Source: Sinomicrobium pectinilyticum (lineage in GTDB: Bacteria; Bacteroidota; Bacteroidia; Flavobacteriales; Flavobacteriaceae). From it: DNA of 64,000 nt. The notes under the pieces are model-generated. The model saw only the letters and a program-made list of their open reading frames with translations, was not told the origin of the DNA and did no database searches. Of the stretch, positions 45,206 through 55,229 are shown piece by piece (within the stretch, counting starts at the first letter, position 1; each line of letters begins with the position of its first letter). The stretch covers positions 1 through 64,000 of the forward strand of contig NZ_RJTM01000011.1 of NCBI RefSeq assembly GCF_003725735.1, read 5' to 3'. The position numbers and the translations under genes were made by a program.

Positions 45206-47953
45206 ATGAAACAAAAACTACTACTACTGTTTTTATTACCATACATACATTGTGGTTTCGGACAGACATTTTCCCGTGTCAAGGGAAGGATACTGGACTA
45301 TCGTACCCGGGTCCCGCTGAAAGACATTCACATCCGTATCGAGGGAACCGCACACAGGCAGCGTAGCGGAACGGATGGTACGTTTGTCTTCGGCGGGATA
45401 TCTCCGGGTCATTTTTCACTTCGTATCAGTGCAGACGGATATCTTACCAGGACTTTTCCCGTAATTGTTACAGAGAAGGAAGATGTGGATATAGGAGATG
45501 TGTTCCTGGAAGAGGATATCTCCGGAGAAATGTCAGAGACCCTTGCCATTATAACAGATAACGAACTGGCAGATGATGAGAGCGGGGCGGATGTTGCATC
45601 CGGCATATTACAGGCTACGAGAGACGTATACCTGCAAAGGGCGGCGTTTGATTTCAGCCAGGCCTTTTTCAAGGTAAGGGGCTACGATTCCAGGGAAGGT
45701 ATTGTAATGCTTAATGGCGTTCCCATGAACAGAATGTTCAACGGCAGGCCCCAATGGAATAACTGGGGCGGTCTGAATGATGTCACCAGGAGCCAGGAAC
45801 TCTTTTTCGGGTTGTCCCCCTCTCCGTATCATTTCGGGGGAGTACTGGGCAGTACCAATATCATTATGAGAGCTTCGGAATACAGGCCGGGTCTCCGGAT
45901 ATCGTCGTCCGCATCCAACAGGTTTTACAATGGCAGATTGATGGCTACATATAGTTCGGGCATGCAGGAGAATGGTTTGGCATATACTCTATCTGCTTCC
46001 AGGCGATGGGCGGGAGAAGCGTATATAGACGGTACTCTGTACGATGCCTGGTCCTTTTTCGGTGCGGTTGAATACCGTTTTAACGAGAGAAACAGTCTTC
46101 AGTTTCTGGGGATCTATGCGCCCAATCGCAGGGGAAGTTCGGCGGCGATAACAGGGGAAGTGTTTGATATGGCAGGAAGAAAATATAATCCGTATTGGGG
46201 CATGCAGGATGGTGATATCCGTAATTCCAGGGAAAGAAAAATAGAAGAACCGGTGGCGTTGCTGTCCTATTTCCATGAAAGCGACAATTTCCGGCTTTCG
46301 GTGGGAGCTTCCTGGCAGTCCGGGACCTATGGAAGGGGCAGGCTTGGATATTACAACGCCCCGAACCCGGACCCGGTTTATTACCGTTATTTACCCGGTT
46401 TTTACATTAATAGCCCGTCGGGCGCCAACTTTGAAAATGCTGCTCTGGCCAGGGAAGGGTTTTATGAAAACCCCCAGATAGATTGGGGCACTTTGTATCG
46501 CATAAATACCAATCCGTCAGAAGAAGGTAAAAGTGCCTACATACTGTATGACGACAATTCGGATGAAACTGTACTTACGTTCCATGCTTCGGCACGCATT
46601 CGCCTGGGGGAGTCGGTGATAGTAGACGCAGGGGGCACCTATAAAACATCAACATCGGAAAACTATGCAAGCATAAGTGACCTTCTGGGAGGGGATTTCC
46701 ATGAAGATAAGGATCCTTTTACCGACACCGAGAACGATGTAAACGGCGAAATTTTAAAATATAAAGGAGATACGTTCAATTACGATTATAGTATATACGC
46801 AAAACAGGCGCAGGGTTTTGTGCAATTGCAGGCCGAGCGCAAAAAGTGGAATGCGTTTTTTGCAGCGAATTTAGGATATACCGGTTACCAGAGAGAAGGC
46901 CATTTTTTAAATGAACGTTTCGCAGCGAATTCCTCAGGGAAAAGTGATGCCCTTAAATTTTCGGATTACGGTGTGAAAGCCGGGGGGCAGTACCACATTA
47001 CGGGGAGGCATACTTTGAGTATCCGTGGCGGGTACATTTCCAGAGCGCCCCTGTTGCAAAATTCCTTTGTGAACCCGAGAGAGAATAACGAATCTGTAAA
47101 GAATATTACTTCGGAAACAGTAATCAGCGGTGACATTTCCTATCTCCTTCGCTTACCCGGGCTTACGGCAAAATTGAGTGGTTATTACACCGGTTTCGAA
47201 GATGTCACCGATGTGAATTTCTTTTATGTGGATGCCGGTGTGGGCAGTGACTTTGTACAGGAAACAGTCAGCGGTATACAAAAACGTCATATAGGAGGTG
47301 AATTTGGCATATCTTACCAGGTATCCCCGGAAGTAAAGCTTACGGCAGTCGGGGCTTACGGGAAATTCACCTATGCGGATAATGCCGATATTGCTATTAA
47401 TTTCGATACCGCAGGAAGAGAAGAAGACCTTATAAATCCCGATGGGTTCCTGGATCTTGGCGAGGCATCGATAAAAGACTACAAGCTGGCCACCGGGCCG
47501 CAACAGGCTTATTCTTTCGGGATAGAATACAGGGACCCGGACTACTGGTGGGTAGGAATGACGGCAAATTACCTTGCGGAGAATTATGTGGATATAGCCA
47601 AAATAACACGGACAGACAGCTTTTTTGTCAATCCCGAAACAGGAGCGCACTTTCCCGGTGCTACGGATGAAGCAGCGTCTGCCCTTTTAAAACAAGAAAA
47701 ACTGGATGATTTTTATCTCCTGAATCTCACCGGGGGAAAATCCTGGCTGATAGATGGCACATATATAGGACTTTTTGTAAGTGTTAATAATGTATTTGAC
47801 ACTGTATACCGGACGGGAGGCTATGAACAGAGCCGCAATGGTAATTTCGGCCAGTTATCCTCTGATATGGCAAGAGGGGTACCTTCATTCGGACCTAAGT
47901 ACTGGTATGGTTTCGGGCGTACTTATTTTATAAATCTGGCAGTTAGTTTCTGA
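45206..47953 (+). CDS. TonB-dependent outer-membrane receptor
   Basis: 915 residues. Signal peptide (1-about 20, ending CGFGQT); carboxypeptidase-regulatory-like domain (about 24-105, VKGRILDYRTRVPLKDIHIR); plug domain (about 135-250, with the KVRGYDSREGIVMLNGVPM stretch); 22-stranded barrel to the C-terminus, ending INLAVSF with terminal Phe. It imports substrate across the outer membrane using TonB-ExbBD. It is followed one base later by its DUF5689 lipoprotein, so the pair is co-expressed. Substrate unknown; the nearby secreted nuclease suggests a phosphate- or nucleotide-related ligand (inference). Confidence 0.94.
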   Translation: MKQKLLLLFLLPYIHCGFGQTFSRVKGRILDYRTRVPLKDIHIRIEGTAHRQRSGTDGTFVFGGISPGHFSLRISADGYLTRTFPVIVTEKEDVDIGDVFLEEDISGEMSETLAIITDNELADDESGADVASGILQATRDVYLQRAAFDFSQAFFKVRGYDSREGIVMLNGVPMNRMFNGRPQWNNWGGLNDVTRSQELFFGLSPSPYHFGGVLGSTNIIMRASEYRPGLRISSSASNRFYNGRLMATYSSGMQENGLAYTLSASRRWAGEAYIDGTLYDAWSFFGAVEYRFNERNSLQFLGIYAPNRRGSSAAITGEVFDMAGRKYNPYWGMQDGDIRNSRERKIEEPVALLSYFHESDNFRLSVGASWQSGTYGRGRLGYYNAPNPDPVYYRYLPGFYINSPSGANFENAALAREGFYENPQIDWGTLYRINTNPSEEGKSAYILYDDNSDETVLTFHASARIRLGESVIVDAGGTYKTSTSENYASISDLLGGDFHEDKDPFTDTENDVNGEILKYKGDTFNYDYSIYAKQAQGFVQLQAERKKWNAFFAANLGYTGYQREGHFLNERFAANSSGKSDALKFSDYGVKAGGQYHITGRHTLSIRGGYISRAPLLQNSFVNPRENNESVKNITSETVISGDISYLLRLPGLTAKLSGYYTGFEDVTDVNFFYVDAGVGSDFVQETVSGIQKRHIGGEFGISYQVSPEVKLTAVGAYGKFTYADNADIAINFDTAGREEDLINPDGFLDLGEASIKDYKLATGPQQAYSFGIEYRDPDYWWVGMTANYLAENYVDIAKITRTDSFFVNPETGAHFPGATDEAASALLKQEKLDDFYLLNLTGGKSWLIDGTYIGLFVSVNNVFDTVYRTGGYEQSRNGNFGQLSSDMARGVPSFGPKYWYGFGRTYFINLAVSF

Positions 47954-47954
47954 T

Positions 47955-49859
47955 ATGGAAAAAATAAAAAAACATGCAGTAACCATCCTCCTGGTTTTGC
48001 AATGGGCCTGTGTGAACAGTACCTATGAAACCCCGGGCACAGGGTGCGAAGAAAAAGAATCTGGGCCCGCTATTACCTTTGCAGAAGTCAAACAACTGTA
48101 TGGAGATGAGGTAATGCTTATACGTGAAGACCTAGTGATAGAAGGCTATGTTGTCTCCAGTGATAAGACAGGTAATTTTTACGGAACCCTGCATATCCAG
48201 GACAGACCGGAACATGCGAAAGAAGGATTTCAGATCGATCTGGATTTAAGGGATTACCATCTTTTATATCCCGTAGGGAAAAAAATATACATCCGGTTAA
48301 AAGGGCTATACCTGGGTAAAAGCCAGGGGACGTTCAAGGTCGGAGGGGTGTTTACCAATGCAGGGGGGAGCTTGTCCGTAGGTAGATTGCCTGCTTCCAA
48401 AGTTCATGATCATATTTTTGTTTCCTGTGAGGATCCCGTAGATATTCTCCCCGAAACTGCTTCGGTAAATGAATTGGAGGATAAAATGATAAATACCCTG
48501 GTGAGAATTACGGGGCTGGAAGTAAGCCCGGAAGACATGTGCCAGCCATATGCGGTTGTCGGAGAAAGCGGAACGGACCGTGTACTAAAAAACTGCAACG
48601 GAGAAGAAATTATATTACGCAACAGCGGTTATGCCGGTTTCCAGTCGGAAATACTGCCTTTTGGTAACGGAACAATAACTGCGGTACTTGGAAAATACGG
48701 TAATAAATATCGGCTTACCATCCGGGATACGGACGACCTGGATTTCAATGGTGAACGGTGCGGGGGTATTGTATATTCCTGTGATGATGCGGAGGCCGAT
48801 GCGACCATTGCTTATGTGAGGGGTATATATGACGGAAAGACTGTAGGGATATCCGAAAACATAAAAATCACGGCAACGGTTTTATCTGACCGGGAAGCCG
48901 GAAATACGGAAGGAATAAATGCCGTAGTAGAGGATGACACTGCAGGAATTGTTTGTTCTTTCACTTCCGGGCACACATTGGACCCGGGGGACAGGATAGA
49001 ACTTTTCCTCACCGGTGCTTCCCTGGAAAAAACCGATGGTCTGCTTTACATTAAGAACATTCCGTTGGAGAATATAGTTTCCGTAAAGCCCGGACATCTC
49101 CCGGAACCGGAAAATTTAATGCTTTATGATGACCTGGAAGCCTATGAAAGCAGACTGGTGAGGATGGATAGCGTGCAGTTCGAAACGCTGGGAGTTATGT
49201 ATTCCGGGATACAGGTAGTTACGGATTGTACCAATGCCGTAAAAGTATTTACTAAGGAAGAAGCTTCTTTTTCGCAGGAGACGGTAAATGACGGGAAAGG
49301 AAGTATTATAGGAATCGTCTCCGTATACCAGGATGAGTATTGCCTGTTGCTCAGAAACCCGGAGGATTTGGATTTTACTGGACCTTATGAAGATTGCCTG
49401 GGCGGAACAAACCTGATGATCACAGAATATGCGGAAGGGTCATCGTATAATAAGTACATTGAGATTTATAATGCTACCGATGTGGATATAGATATGGAGG
49501 GGTATGTTCTGGCAAGGGATGATAATGGAAATTCGGATTATGGCAGATATACTATGCCACTCTCCGGGGTTATTGAACCGGGTGAAATATTGGTTTTTGC
49601 CAATCCCAGGGCTGAGATATATGGAGGAGAAATTACCGGTACGCATGGGAGTGTGCTCGGCTTCAACGGCGATGACCAGATAATACTCATGAAAAACGGG
49701 ATGATCATAGATCACATCGGAGTCCCTGAAGGGGAGAACTGGGCAGCAGACAAAACGCTTCGGAGAAAAACAGAAACAATGGAACCCAATACCTCTTATG
49801 ATAAAAACGAATGGGAAGAATACCCGGCAGATGATGTAAGCGGATTGGGAATGCGTTAA
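47955..49859 (+). CDS. DUF5689/lamin-tail domain lipoprotein
   Basis: 634 residues; the hydrophobic leader ends at WAC (Cys19 region), a probable lipobox. Two DUF5689-type OB-fold segments (VIEGYVVSSDKTGNFYGTLH at about 56-75, and a second at about 285-465 beginning IAYVRGIYDGKTVGI) precede a C-terminal lamin-tail domain (about 490-600, LMITEYAEGSSYNKYIEIYN then GYVLARDDNGNSDYG). It is probably the surface binding partner of the TonB receptor, from which it is separated by one base. No catalytic residues seen. Confidence 0.87.
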   Translation: MEKIKKHAVTILLVLQWACVNSTYETPGTGCEEKESGPAITFAEVKQLYGDEVMLIREDLVIEGYVVSSDKTGNFYGTLHIQDRPEHAKEGFQIDLDLRDYHLLYPVGKKIYIRLKGLYLGKSQGTFKVGGVFTNAGGSLSVGRLPASKVHDHIFVSCEDPVDILPETASVNELEDKMINTLVRITGLEVSPEDMCQPYAVVGESGTDRVLKNCNGEEIILRNSGYAGFQSEILPFGNGTITAVLGKYGNKYRLTIRDTDDLDFNGERCGGIVYSCDDAEADATIAYVRGIYDGKTVGISENIKITATVLSDREAGNTEGINAVVEDDTAGIVCSFTSGHTLDPGDRIELFLTGASLEKTDGLLYIKNIPLENIVSVKPGHLPEPENLMLYDDLEAYESRLVRMDSVQFETLGVMYSGIQVVTDCTNAVKVFTKEEASFSQETVNDGKGSIIGIVSVYQDEYCLLLRNPEDLDFTGPYEDCLGGTNLMITEYAEGSSYNKYIEIYNATDVDIDMEGYVLARDDNGNSDYGRYTMPLSGVIEPGEILVFANPRAEIYGGEITGTHGSVLGFNGDDQIILMKNGMIIDHIGVPEGENWAADKTLRRKTETMEPNTSYDKNEWEEYPADDVSGLGMR

Positions 49860-49914
49860 CTTAAGACCTTGCGAAAAAATTTATAACTTAGTATGAAATT
49901 AAGAAGTAAATTTT

Positions 49915-50688
49915 ATGCAGGATATCATTAAAACCGCCCTTATACAAACCCCTCTTGTCTGGGAAAAACCCCAGGTAAACAGGAAGGTCTTGCGACAAAA
50001 AATAAATGAACTTCAACGGGACACTGACCTGGTTGTGCTTCCGGAAATGTTTACCTCCGGTTTTACAATGAACCCGGAAACGGTTGCCGAGAATATGGAA
50101 GGTGAAACAATGACATGGATGCGGGAAGTAGCAAAGGAAAATGAGATAGCCATAACAGGAAGTATTGTAATCCGGGAGCAGGGAAAATATTATAACCGTT
50201 TGTTATTTGTTTATCCGGACGGAAAAGTGGAGCACTACGATAAAAAACACACCTTTACCCTGGCCGGGGAAGATAAGGTATACGATACAGGTACTAAACG
50301 TCTCGTTGTAGAATATAAAGGATGGAAGATCTGTCCGCTTATATGTTACGACCTGCGTTTTCCGGTATGGGCGAGAAATACGGAAAACTTTGATCTGCTC
50401 CTGTTTGTGGCGAACTGGCCTTCCCCACGGATAGGTTCATGGGACATACTCCTGAAGGCAAGGGCAGTAGAGAATCTTTGCTACTGTATCGGGGTGAACC
50501 GGGTGGGCGAAGATCACAACGGACATCAATATCCGGGACATTCCGCCGTATATGATGTACTCGGACGGCAAATGGCATTTTCCCAAAAGGAGGAGACCCT
50601 GTACGCTACGCCGGATAAAGAGAAAATAACCTACTACCGAGATAAACTTCGTTTTCTGGATGACAGGGATGAATTCCAATTCCTTTGA
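49915..50688 (+). CDS. Omega-amidase (nitrilase superfamily, YafV-like)
   Basis: 257 residues. The catalytic triad is Glu44 (VVLPEMFTSGF), Lys110 (YDKKHTF) and Cys144 (ICYDLRFP), as in YafV/NIT2-type omega-amidases that hydrolyse 2-oxoglutaramate or 2-oxosuccinamate from transamination. YafV-type enzymes are about 256 residues, which fits. It is separated by 37 bases from the convergent lipoprotein gene at 50726. Confidence 0.9.
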   Translation: MQDIIKTALIQTPLVWEKPQVNRKVLRQKINELQRDTDLVVLPEMFTSGFTMNPETVAENMEGETMTWMREVAKENEIAITGSIVIREQGKYYNRLLFVYPDGKVEHYDKKHTFTLAGEDKVYDTGTKRLVVEYKGWKICPLICYDLRFPVWARNTENFDLLLFVANWPSPRIGSWDILLKARAVENLCYCIGVNRVGEDHNGHQYPGHSAVYDVLGRQMAFSQKEETLYATPDKEKITYYRDKLRFLDDRDEFQFL

Positions 50689-50725
50689 TACCTTTTTCCG
50701 TACTTTTTAAAGGACCTGCGGAAAA

Positions 50726-52414
50726 CTATTCTTCGATATTGGCCGGGACACTGTCTTTCTCCGGAGCTGTTTTGGGTGCCGGCGGGGCGGGGTCTCTTAA
50801 GATAAAATCCTGTTCTATCTCCCAATTCGCCTTTATATCCAGGACACCCGGGAAATGACTTACCCTTTCCGGTTGCCTCTTTTCCAGGTAATCGCCGGTA
50901 TCCCATTTACCATTGCCATTATCGTCATAAATCACCCGAAGAAGGTATTTACCCGGATTGAGATAGTTGAAATCGTAATAGCTCTTCGTTTCTTCGGCAT
51001 AAATCTCATCTTTTATTTCTCCTTTTTCCGTAGTAAGCTGAAGGATGATCGGAAAAGAATCGACATTGCTCAGGATCATGCGGAGGTTTCCGTAATCGGC
51101 AAAGCTTTTGGTGCTCAGGTTGTAAGAGAGCGTGTCATTGGTTTCCCCGAAAAAATCATCTATGGCGCCCGGTAACAGGGTAACCTGATATTTTTCATTC
51201 GGAAGTGTTTCCCATTTGAGTCGGACAAGATTTTCTTTTTTATCGATCTCCGATGTAAAATCAACAGCGACGGAATCCTTGTTCAGAACGGAGATTTTTT
51301 CCCTGGTAACCGAACTGATGGGAGTACTGGCGCCGATGGAAAAAGGATCTTTGAAAGACAGACTCCCTTTTTGTGCGGGAGAGAGGGTAAGGGTGTCGCT
51401 ATATAATTCTTTTATTTTTACCGTAAAAGTATCCCGGACCATGACGCGCGGGTTTGTCACCTTAAAAATAAGGGAATCGGCCTGAAGGGGAGTAAACCAG
51501 TAATGCAGGGTGTCTTTCTCTTTGTCTTTTATGATCCTGTACCTGTAATCTGCAGGGGGTTCGGGGTAAAGCATATCTATGGCAATGCTATCCGCATTCA
51601 CGGTACCTTCATATCCGAAAATGATCCTGTTCTTGGCAGCAAGTACCGGCCGGGCAGCCCGGTAATAAGAATTGTCCTCAAATAAATTCAGGCGGTACAC
51701 CGAATCGGTAGGGACATCGATAAAATCTTTAATAAAGGCAATCTTATCCGTTTTAGGCACATACGTATTGGTGCCTGAATTATCCTTCAACCCTATCAGC
51801 ATATATTTCCCGGCCTTTATATTGGTAATCTGGAATGTACTTGTGCTGTCCAGGGTATTGGTGATATAGGTGGGGACCTGCTTGTAAACGATAGAATCGG
51901 TATACGTGGAATCTATTTCATAGAGCATTACGGATACGAAATTATCCGGTTTTTTCTGAATGGCATCTGTTATATACCCGTTTACGGTAAGGGAATCTAC
52001 ATAATCTCCTGTAGAAAATACATATTTGAAAAAAGAATACGGGTTTTCTTCATTATTGTCTACGATACTCTGCCCGAAATTGAATACATATGTAGTATTT
52101 TCTTTTAAGGTATCGCTTATTTTAATGTCTATGTATTTGCTGGCATTCCCCTGCGGCATGATCTGTGGTGTGGTTTTCATGGGCGGGGATACGATAAGCT
52201 GCTTCTGGATATCCTTCAGCTTAATGTATTCGTTAAAATAGATACGTATCCTTTTCGCTTTGAAATTGGTGCTGGATGTATCGGGCTCTGCCAATACCAT
52301 TTTCGGAGGTGTTATATCCTTCTCTCCGCCGGTGGGGGAACCACGTTTGGCACAATTCAGAAGGGTCAGAAAAATGCATAGGAACAGCCCTGTATTTATT
52401 GCCTTTTGTCTCAT
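50726..52414 (-). CDS. Ig-like (Big_5) domain lipoprotein
   Basis: 562 residues. The leader ends at LLNC (lipobox) followed by AKRGSPTGGEKDITPP, then the Ig-like Big_5 segment (about 40-130, PPKMVLAEPDTSSTNFKAKR and IYFNEYIKLKDIQKQLIVSP). A central region of repeated strands and a C-terminal domain (from about 455, YLLRVIYDDNGNGKWDTGDY) with a fibronectin/carboxypeptidase-like turn follow. Function unknown; family members are widely conserved in Bacteroidota and are suspected envelope factors. It lies between omega-amidase and comF. Confidence 0.82.
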   Translation of the reverse strand: MRQKAINTGLFLCIFLTLLNCAKRGSPTGGEKDITPPKMVLAEPDTSSTNFKAKRIRIYFNEYIKLKDIQKQLIVSPPMKTTPQIMPQGNASKYIDIKISDTLKENTTYVFNFGQSIVDNNEENPYSFFKYVFSTGDYVDSLTVNGYITDAIQKKPDNFVSVMLYEIDSTYTDSIVYKQVPTYITNTLDSTSTFQITNIKAGKYMLIGLKDNSGTNTYVPKTDKIAFIKDFIDVPTDSVYRLNLFEDNSYYRAARPVLAAKNRIIFGYEGTVNADSIAIDMLYPEPPADYRYRIIKDKEKDTLHYWFTPLQADSLIFKVTNPRVMVRDTFTVKIKELYSDTLTLSPAQKGSLSFKDPFSIGASTPISSVTREKISVLNKDSVAVDFTSEIDKKENLVRLKWETLPNEKYQVTLLPGAIDDFFGETNDTLSYNLSTKSFADYGNLRMILSNVDSFPIILQLTTEKGEIKDEIYAEETKSYYDFNYLNPGKYLLRVIYDDNGNGKWDTGDYLEKRQPERVSHFPGVLDIKANWEIEQDFILRDPAPPAPKTAPEKDSVPANIEE

Positions 52415-52463
52415 GTAAACAAACTTGTTTGTCGCCTGACAAAGTAACGATTATTTTTAAAAA

Positions 52464-53213
52464 TTACACGGTCATTGCCATAACGGCAATACTTACTTTA
52501 ACATTCCCGTGTTTTTGCAGGGCACGGGCACAGCGTTCCAGCGTTGCTCCCGTGGTTATCACATCATCCACAAGTAAAATGTGGCAGGGAGCAAATGCTA
52601 TTCCCTGTCTGATATCAAAAATACTTTCGCTTTCCTTCCAGCGGGCCAGCCTGTTTTTAAACGCCTGGGCTTTTATATTGGTTGTTTTTATAAGAATATC
52701 TTCACGATAGTCCGCCTTAACGGCATCGGCAATACATTTTGCAAAGGCGGTAACCTGGTTATACCCCCTTTTTCGTTGTTTTTTAGGATGCAGGGGCACC
52801 GGGATAACCATGTCTATCTTGTTTCGGAGACCGGTTTCCGAGAGACAGGCCCCGTACCATTTCCCCAGAAATATTCCTATGTCTGACTGACCTTTGTATT
52901 TCAGGTGGTGTATCAACTGCTGCACAACTCCTTTTTTGCGGAACAATAAAAAGGCTGCGGCAAATTCTATTTTTACCCTGCCGTAAAATATTTTTTCTAC
53001 CGGATTTTCGCGGATAAGATGGTATTCCGTCACCGGGAGCCGGTGCCTGCATACCGTGCATATGGTACGCTCGCCCGGAGATAGACGGACCGAACAACCC
53101 GGGCACATTTCCGGAAAGAGCAGGTTGTATATATCCCTTACAATTCGGAGAGCAAGTATCAATTTTAAGGTTTTGGTTCTTTCAAATTTAAGGATTACCC
53201 GGTAAATAGGCAT
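52464..53213 (-). CDS. comF: ComF family phosphoribosyltransferase-like protein
   Basis: Start 53213 (MPIYRVILKF) gives about 249 residues; an ATG 14 codons upstream (53255) is less likely. The zinc-ribbon (CPGCSVRL...ICTVCRHRLP) and C-terminal PRPP loop ILLVDDVITTGATLERCARA are typical. ComF is needed for DNA uptake in transforming bacteria and also has homologues in non-competent ones, so natural competence is possible but not shown. It is divergent from glyS. Confidence 0.88.
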   Translation of the reverse strand: MPIYRVILKFERTKTLKLILALRIVRDIYNLLFPEMCPGCSVRLSPGERTICTVCRHRLPVTEYHLIRENPVEKIFYGRVKIEFAAAFLLFRKKGVVQQLIHHLKYKGQSDIGIFLGKWYGACLSETGLRNKIDMVIPVPLHPKKQRKRGYNQVTAFAKCIADAVKADYREDILIKTTNIKAQAFKNRLARWKESESIFDIRQGIAFAPCHILLVDDVITTGATLERCARALQKHGNVKVSIAVMAMTV

Positions 53214-53317
53214 GAAAGCCGGTAGCAATATGAAAACACTTAGGGTTTGTAACAAAAAATAACAACAAAACCCTCTTTTTTCGGTGGGAATGTCTTATTT
53301 TTCGCGGTTAAAAATTC

Positions 53318-53325
53318 TATTTTTG
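53318..53325 (+). promoter_or_regulatory. -7 element of glyS promoter (TATTTTTG), leaderless arrangement
   Basis: Exact TAnnTTTG match ending only four bases before the glyS ATG (53330). With the start of transcription about five to seven bases past this box, the mRNA would begin at or next to the ATG. Confidence 0.6.
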
Positions 53326-53329
53326 CGCT

Positions 53330-54892
53330 ATGGCAAATCAAGACGAACATTTTAAGAAAGTAATAGCTCACGCAAAGGAATACGGTTATATATTTCCTTC
53401 GAGTGAAATATACGACGGGCTCAGTGCAATATACGACTATGCACAAAATGGAGTAGAACTCAAGAAAAATATCCGCGAATACTGGTGGAAAGCCATGGTG
53501 CAGATGCATGAAAATATTGTGGGAATAGATGCCGCGATCTTTATGCACCCCACTACCTGGAAAGCTTCGGGCCACGTAGATGCCTTTAACGATCCGCTTA
53601 TAGATAACAAGGATTCCAAAAAGCGATACCGGGCCGATGTGCTTGTGGAAGATTATGTGGCAAAAATTGAAGCGAAGATAGAGAAGGAGGTAGCAAAGGC
53701 ACAAAAACGCTTTGGTGATGCTTTTGATAAAGAACAGTTTCTGGCCACTAACGGAAGAGTTATCGAATACCAGGAAAAAGCAGCTACTATACTTAAACGT
53801 CTCGGGAAGTCCCTGGAAAATGAGGACCTTGCCGATGTAAAGGCACTTATCGAAGAATTGGAGATCACCGACCCGGAGACAGGATCGAAGAACTGGACGG
53901 ATGTAAAACAGTTTAACCTCATGTTCGGGACCAAACTGGGTGCCTCGGCAGACAGTGCCATGGACCTGTACCTTCGTCCGGAGACCGCACAGGGAATCTT
54001 TGTCAACTTTCTCAATGTCCAGAAGACCGGAAGGATGAAAATTCCGTTCGGTATAGCACAGACCGGAAAGGCCTTCCGGAACGAGATCGTAGCACGCCAG
54101 TTTATTTTCCGCCAGAGGGAATTCGAACAGATGGAAATGCAGTTTTTTGTTCGCCCGGGTGAGCAGAAGAAATGGTACGAAACCTGGAAGGAAAACCGGT
54201 TGAAATGGCATCTTTCTTTGGGAATGGGAGAAGAAAACTATCGTTTTCACGATCATGAAAAACTGGCTCACTATGCAGATGCGGCCACGGATATAGAATT
54301 CAGGTTCCCGTTCGGGTTCAAAGAACTGGAAGGTATCCACTCCCGTACGGATTTTGACCTGGGGAACCATGAAAAATACTCAGGTAAGAAACTGCAGTAT
54401 TTTGATCCGGAACTGAATGAGAGTTATGTGCCCTATGTGGTAGAGACTTCCATAGGCCTGGACCGGATGTTCCTGGCAGTCTTTTCCAATGCCCTGCAGG
54501 ACGAAGAACTGGAAAACGGTACCACAAGGACCGTATTGAAAATACCGGCAGTGCTGGCCCCTACCAAAGCAGCTATCCTGCCACTGGTGAAAAAAGACGG
54601 ACTACCGGAAGTGGCGCGTAAGATCGTGGATGAACTGAAGTGGGACTTCATGGTGCAATACGACGATAAGGATGCCGTAGGGCGCCGTTACCGAAGACAG
54701 GATGCCGCGGGTACCCCGTTTTGTATTACCGTGGACCACCAGACGCTGGAGGATGACACGGTAACCATCCGTCACAGGGATACTATGGAGCAACAACGTG
54801 TTCCTGTTTCGGAACTCCGCAATATTATTTTCCGTGAGACAGACATGCGCACCTGGCTGGTTCGTATGGATCATGTGGAAAAGAACGTATAG
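53330..54892 (+). CDS. glyS: Glycine--tRNA ligase (class II, single-chain)
   Basis: 520 residues of the homodimeric alpha2 glycyl-tRNA synthetase. Motif 2 with the FRNEIVARQFIFRQREFEQME stretch, EGIHSRTDFDLGNH and the motif 3 region VPYVVETSIGLDR are plain; the C-terminal anticodon-binding domain ends DMRTWLVRMDHVEKN. The ATG at 53330 lies four bases after a -7 promoter box, suggesting a leaderless message. A large hairpin terminator follows at 54950-55007. Confidence 0.97.
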   Translation: MANQDEHFKKVIAHAKEYGYIFPSSEIYDGLSAIYDYAQNGVELKKNIREYWWKAMVQMHENIVGIDAAIFMHPTTWKASGHVDAFNDPLIDNKDSKKRYRADVLVEDYVAKIEAKIEKEVAKAQKRFGDAFDKEQFLATNGRVIEYQEKAATILKRLGKSLENEDLADVKALIEELEITDPETGSKNWTDVKQFNLMFGTKLGASADSAMDLYLRPETAQGIFVNFLNVQKTGRMKIPFGIAQTGKAFRNEIVARQFIFRQREFEQMEMQFFVRPGEQKKWYETWKENRLKWHLSLGMGEENYRFHDHEKLAHYADAATDIEFRFPFGFKELEGIHSRTDFDLGNHEKYSGKKLQYFDPELNESYVPYVVETSIGLDRMFLAVFSNALQDEELENGTTRTVLKIPAVLAPTKAAILPLVKKDGLPEVARKIVDELKWDFMVQYDDKDAVGRRYRRQDAAGTPFCITVDHQTLEDDTVTIRHRDTMEQQRVPVSELRNIIFRETDMRTWLVRMDHVEKNV

Positions 54893-55229
54893 CGCATACA
54901 ATAAAGGGTAACTGTTATAGTTATAAGTAATAGTTAGTCCCTCTGTTATATATTGTAGAATGTACAAGGCAATGGCTTTCGGGCCGGAGCAGTACGTTCT
55001 ACAATATTTTTTTATACTTGTGCCATTTCGTTTTATCGGGTTCCGGCTTTCTTGCCGTTTTCAACGTAATTTCCATAATTCATAACCCTGATCCGTTTTT
55101 TTTCGCGACCTGCATCCGCCGGGAGGGGGGGTGTTTCGTATCTGTTTGATATTCAGAGATAAGAATTGTTGTTAATAAACCCTTTGTGCTTTAACATTTT
55201 CTGTTGTTCCTGTTTTGTAAATTTAAACT
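54893..55229. other. Intergenic region after glyS
   Basis: About 340 bases. It holds a 16-bp-arm hairpin (54950-55007), an isolated G-run (gggagggggggtg, 55124-55136) and the promoter region of the radical SAM gene. No RNA gene or ORF is recognised. Confidence 0.55.
54950..55014 (+). terminator. Large hairpin terminator after glyS
   Basis: Arms ATATTGTAGAATGTAC (54950-54965) and GTACGTTCTACAATAT (54992-55007) pair over 16 positions with one G-T wobble; the 26-base loop is aaggcaatggctttcgggcc plus ggagca, and TTTTTTT follows. The arms are longer than in an ordinary terminator, so an inverted-repeat element captured as a terminator is also possible. Confidence 0.72.

Noticed and set aside
52464-53213. 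comF as evidence of natural competence
   Set aside because: comF is widely present in bacteria not known to be competent; no com or pil genes are nearby.
53240-54370. A 376-residue open frame antisense to glyS
   Set aside because: Shadow of glyS; no motif or leader.
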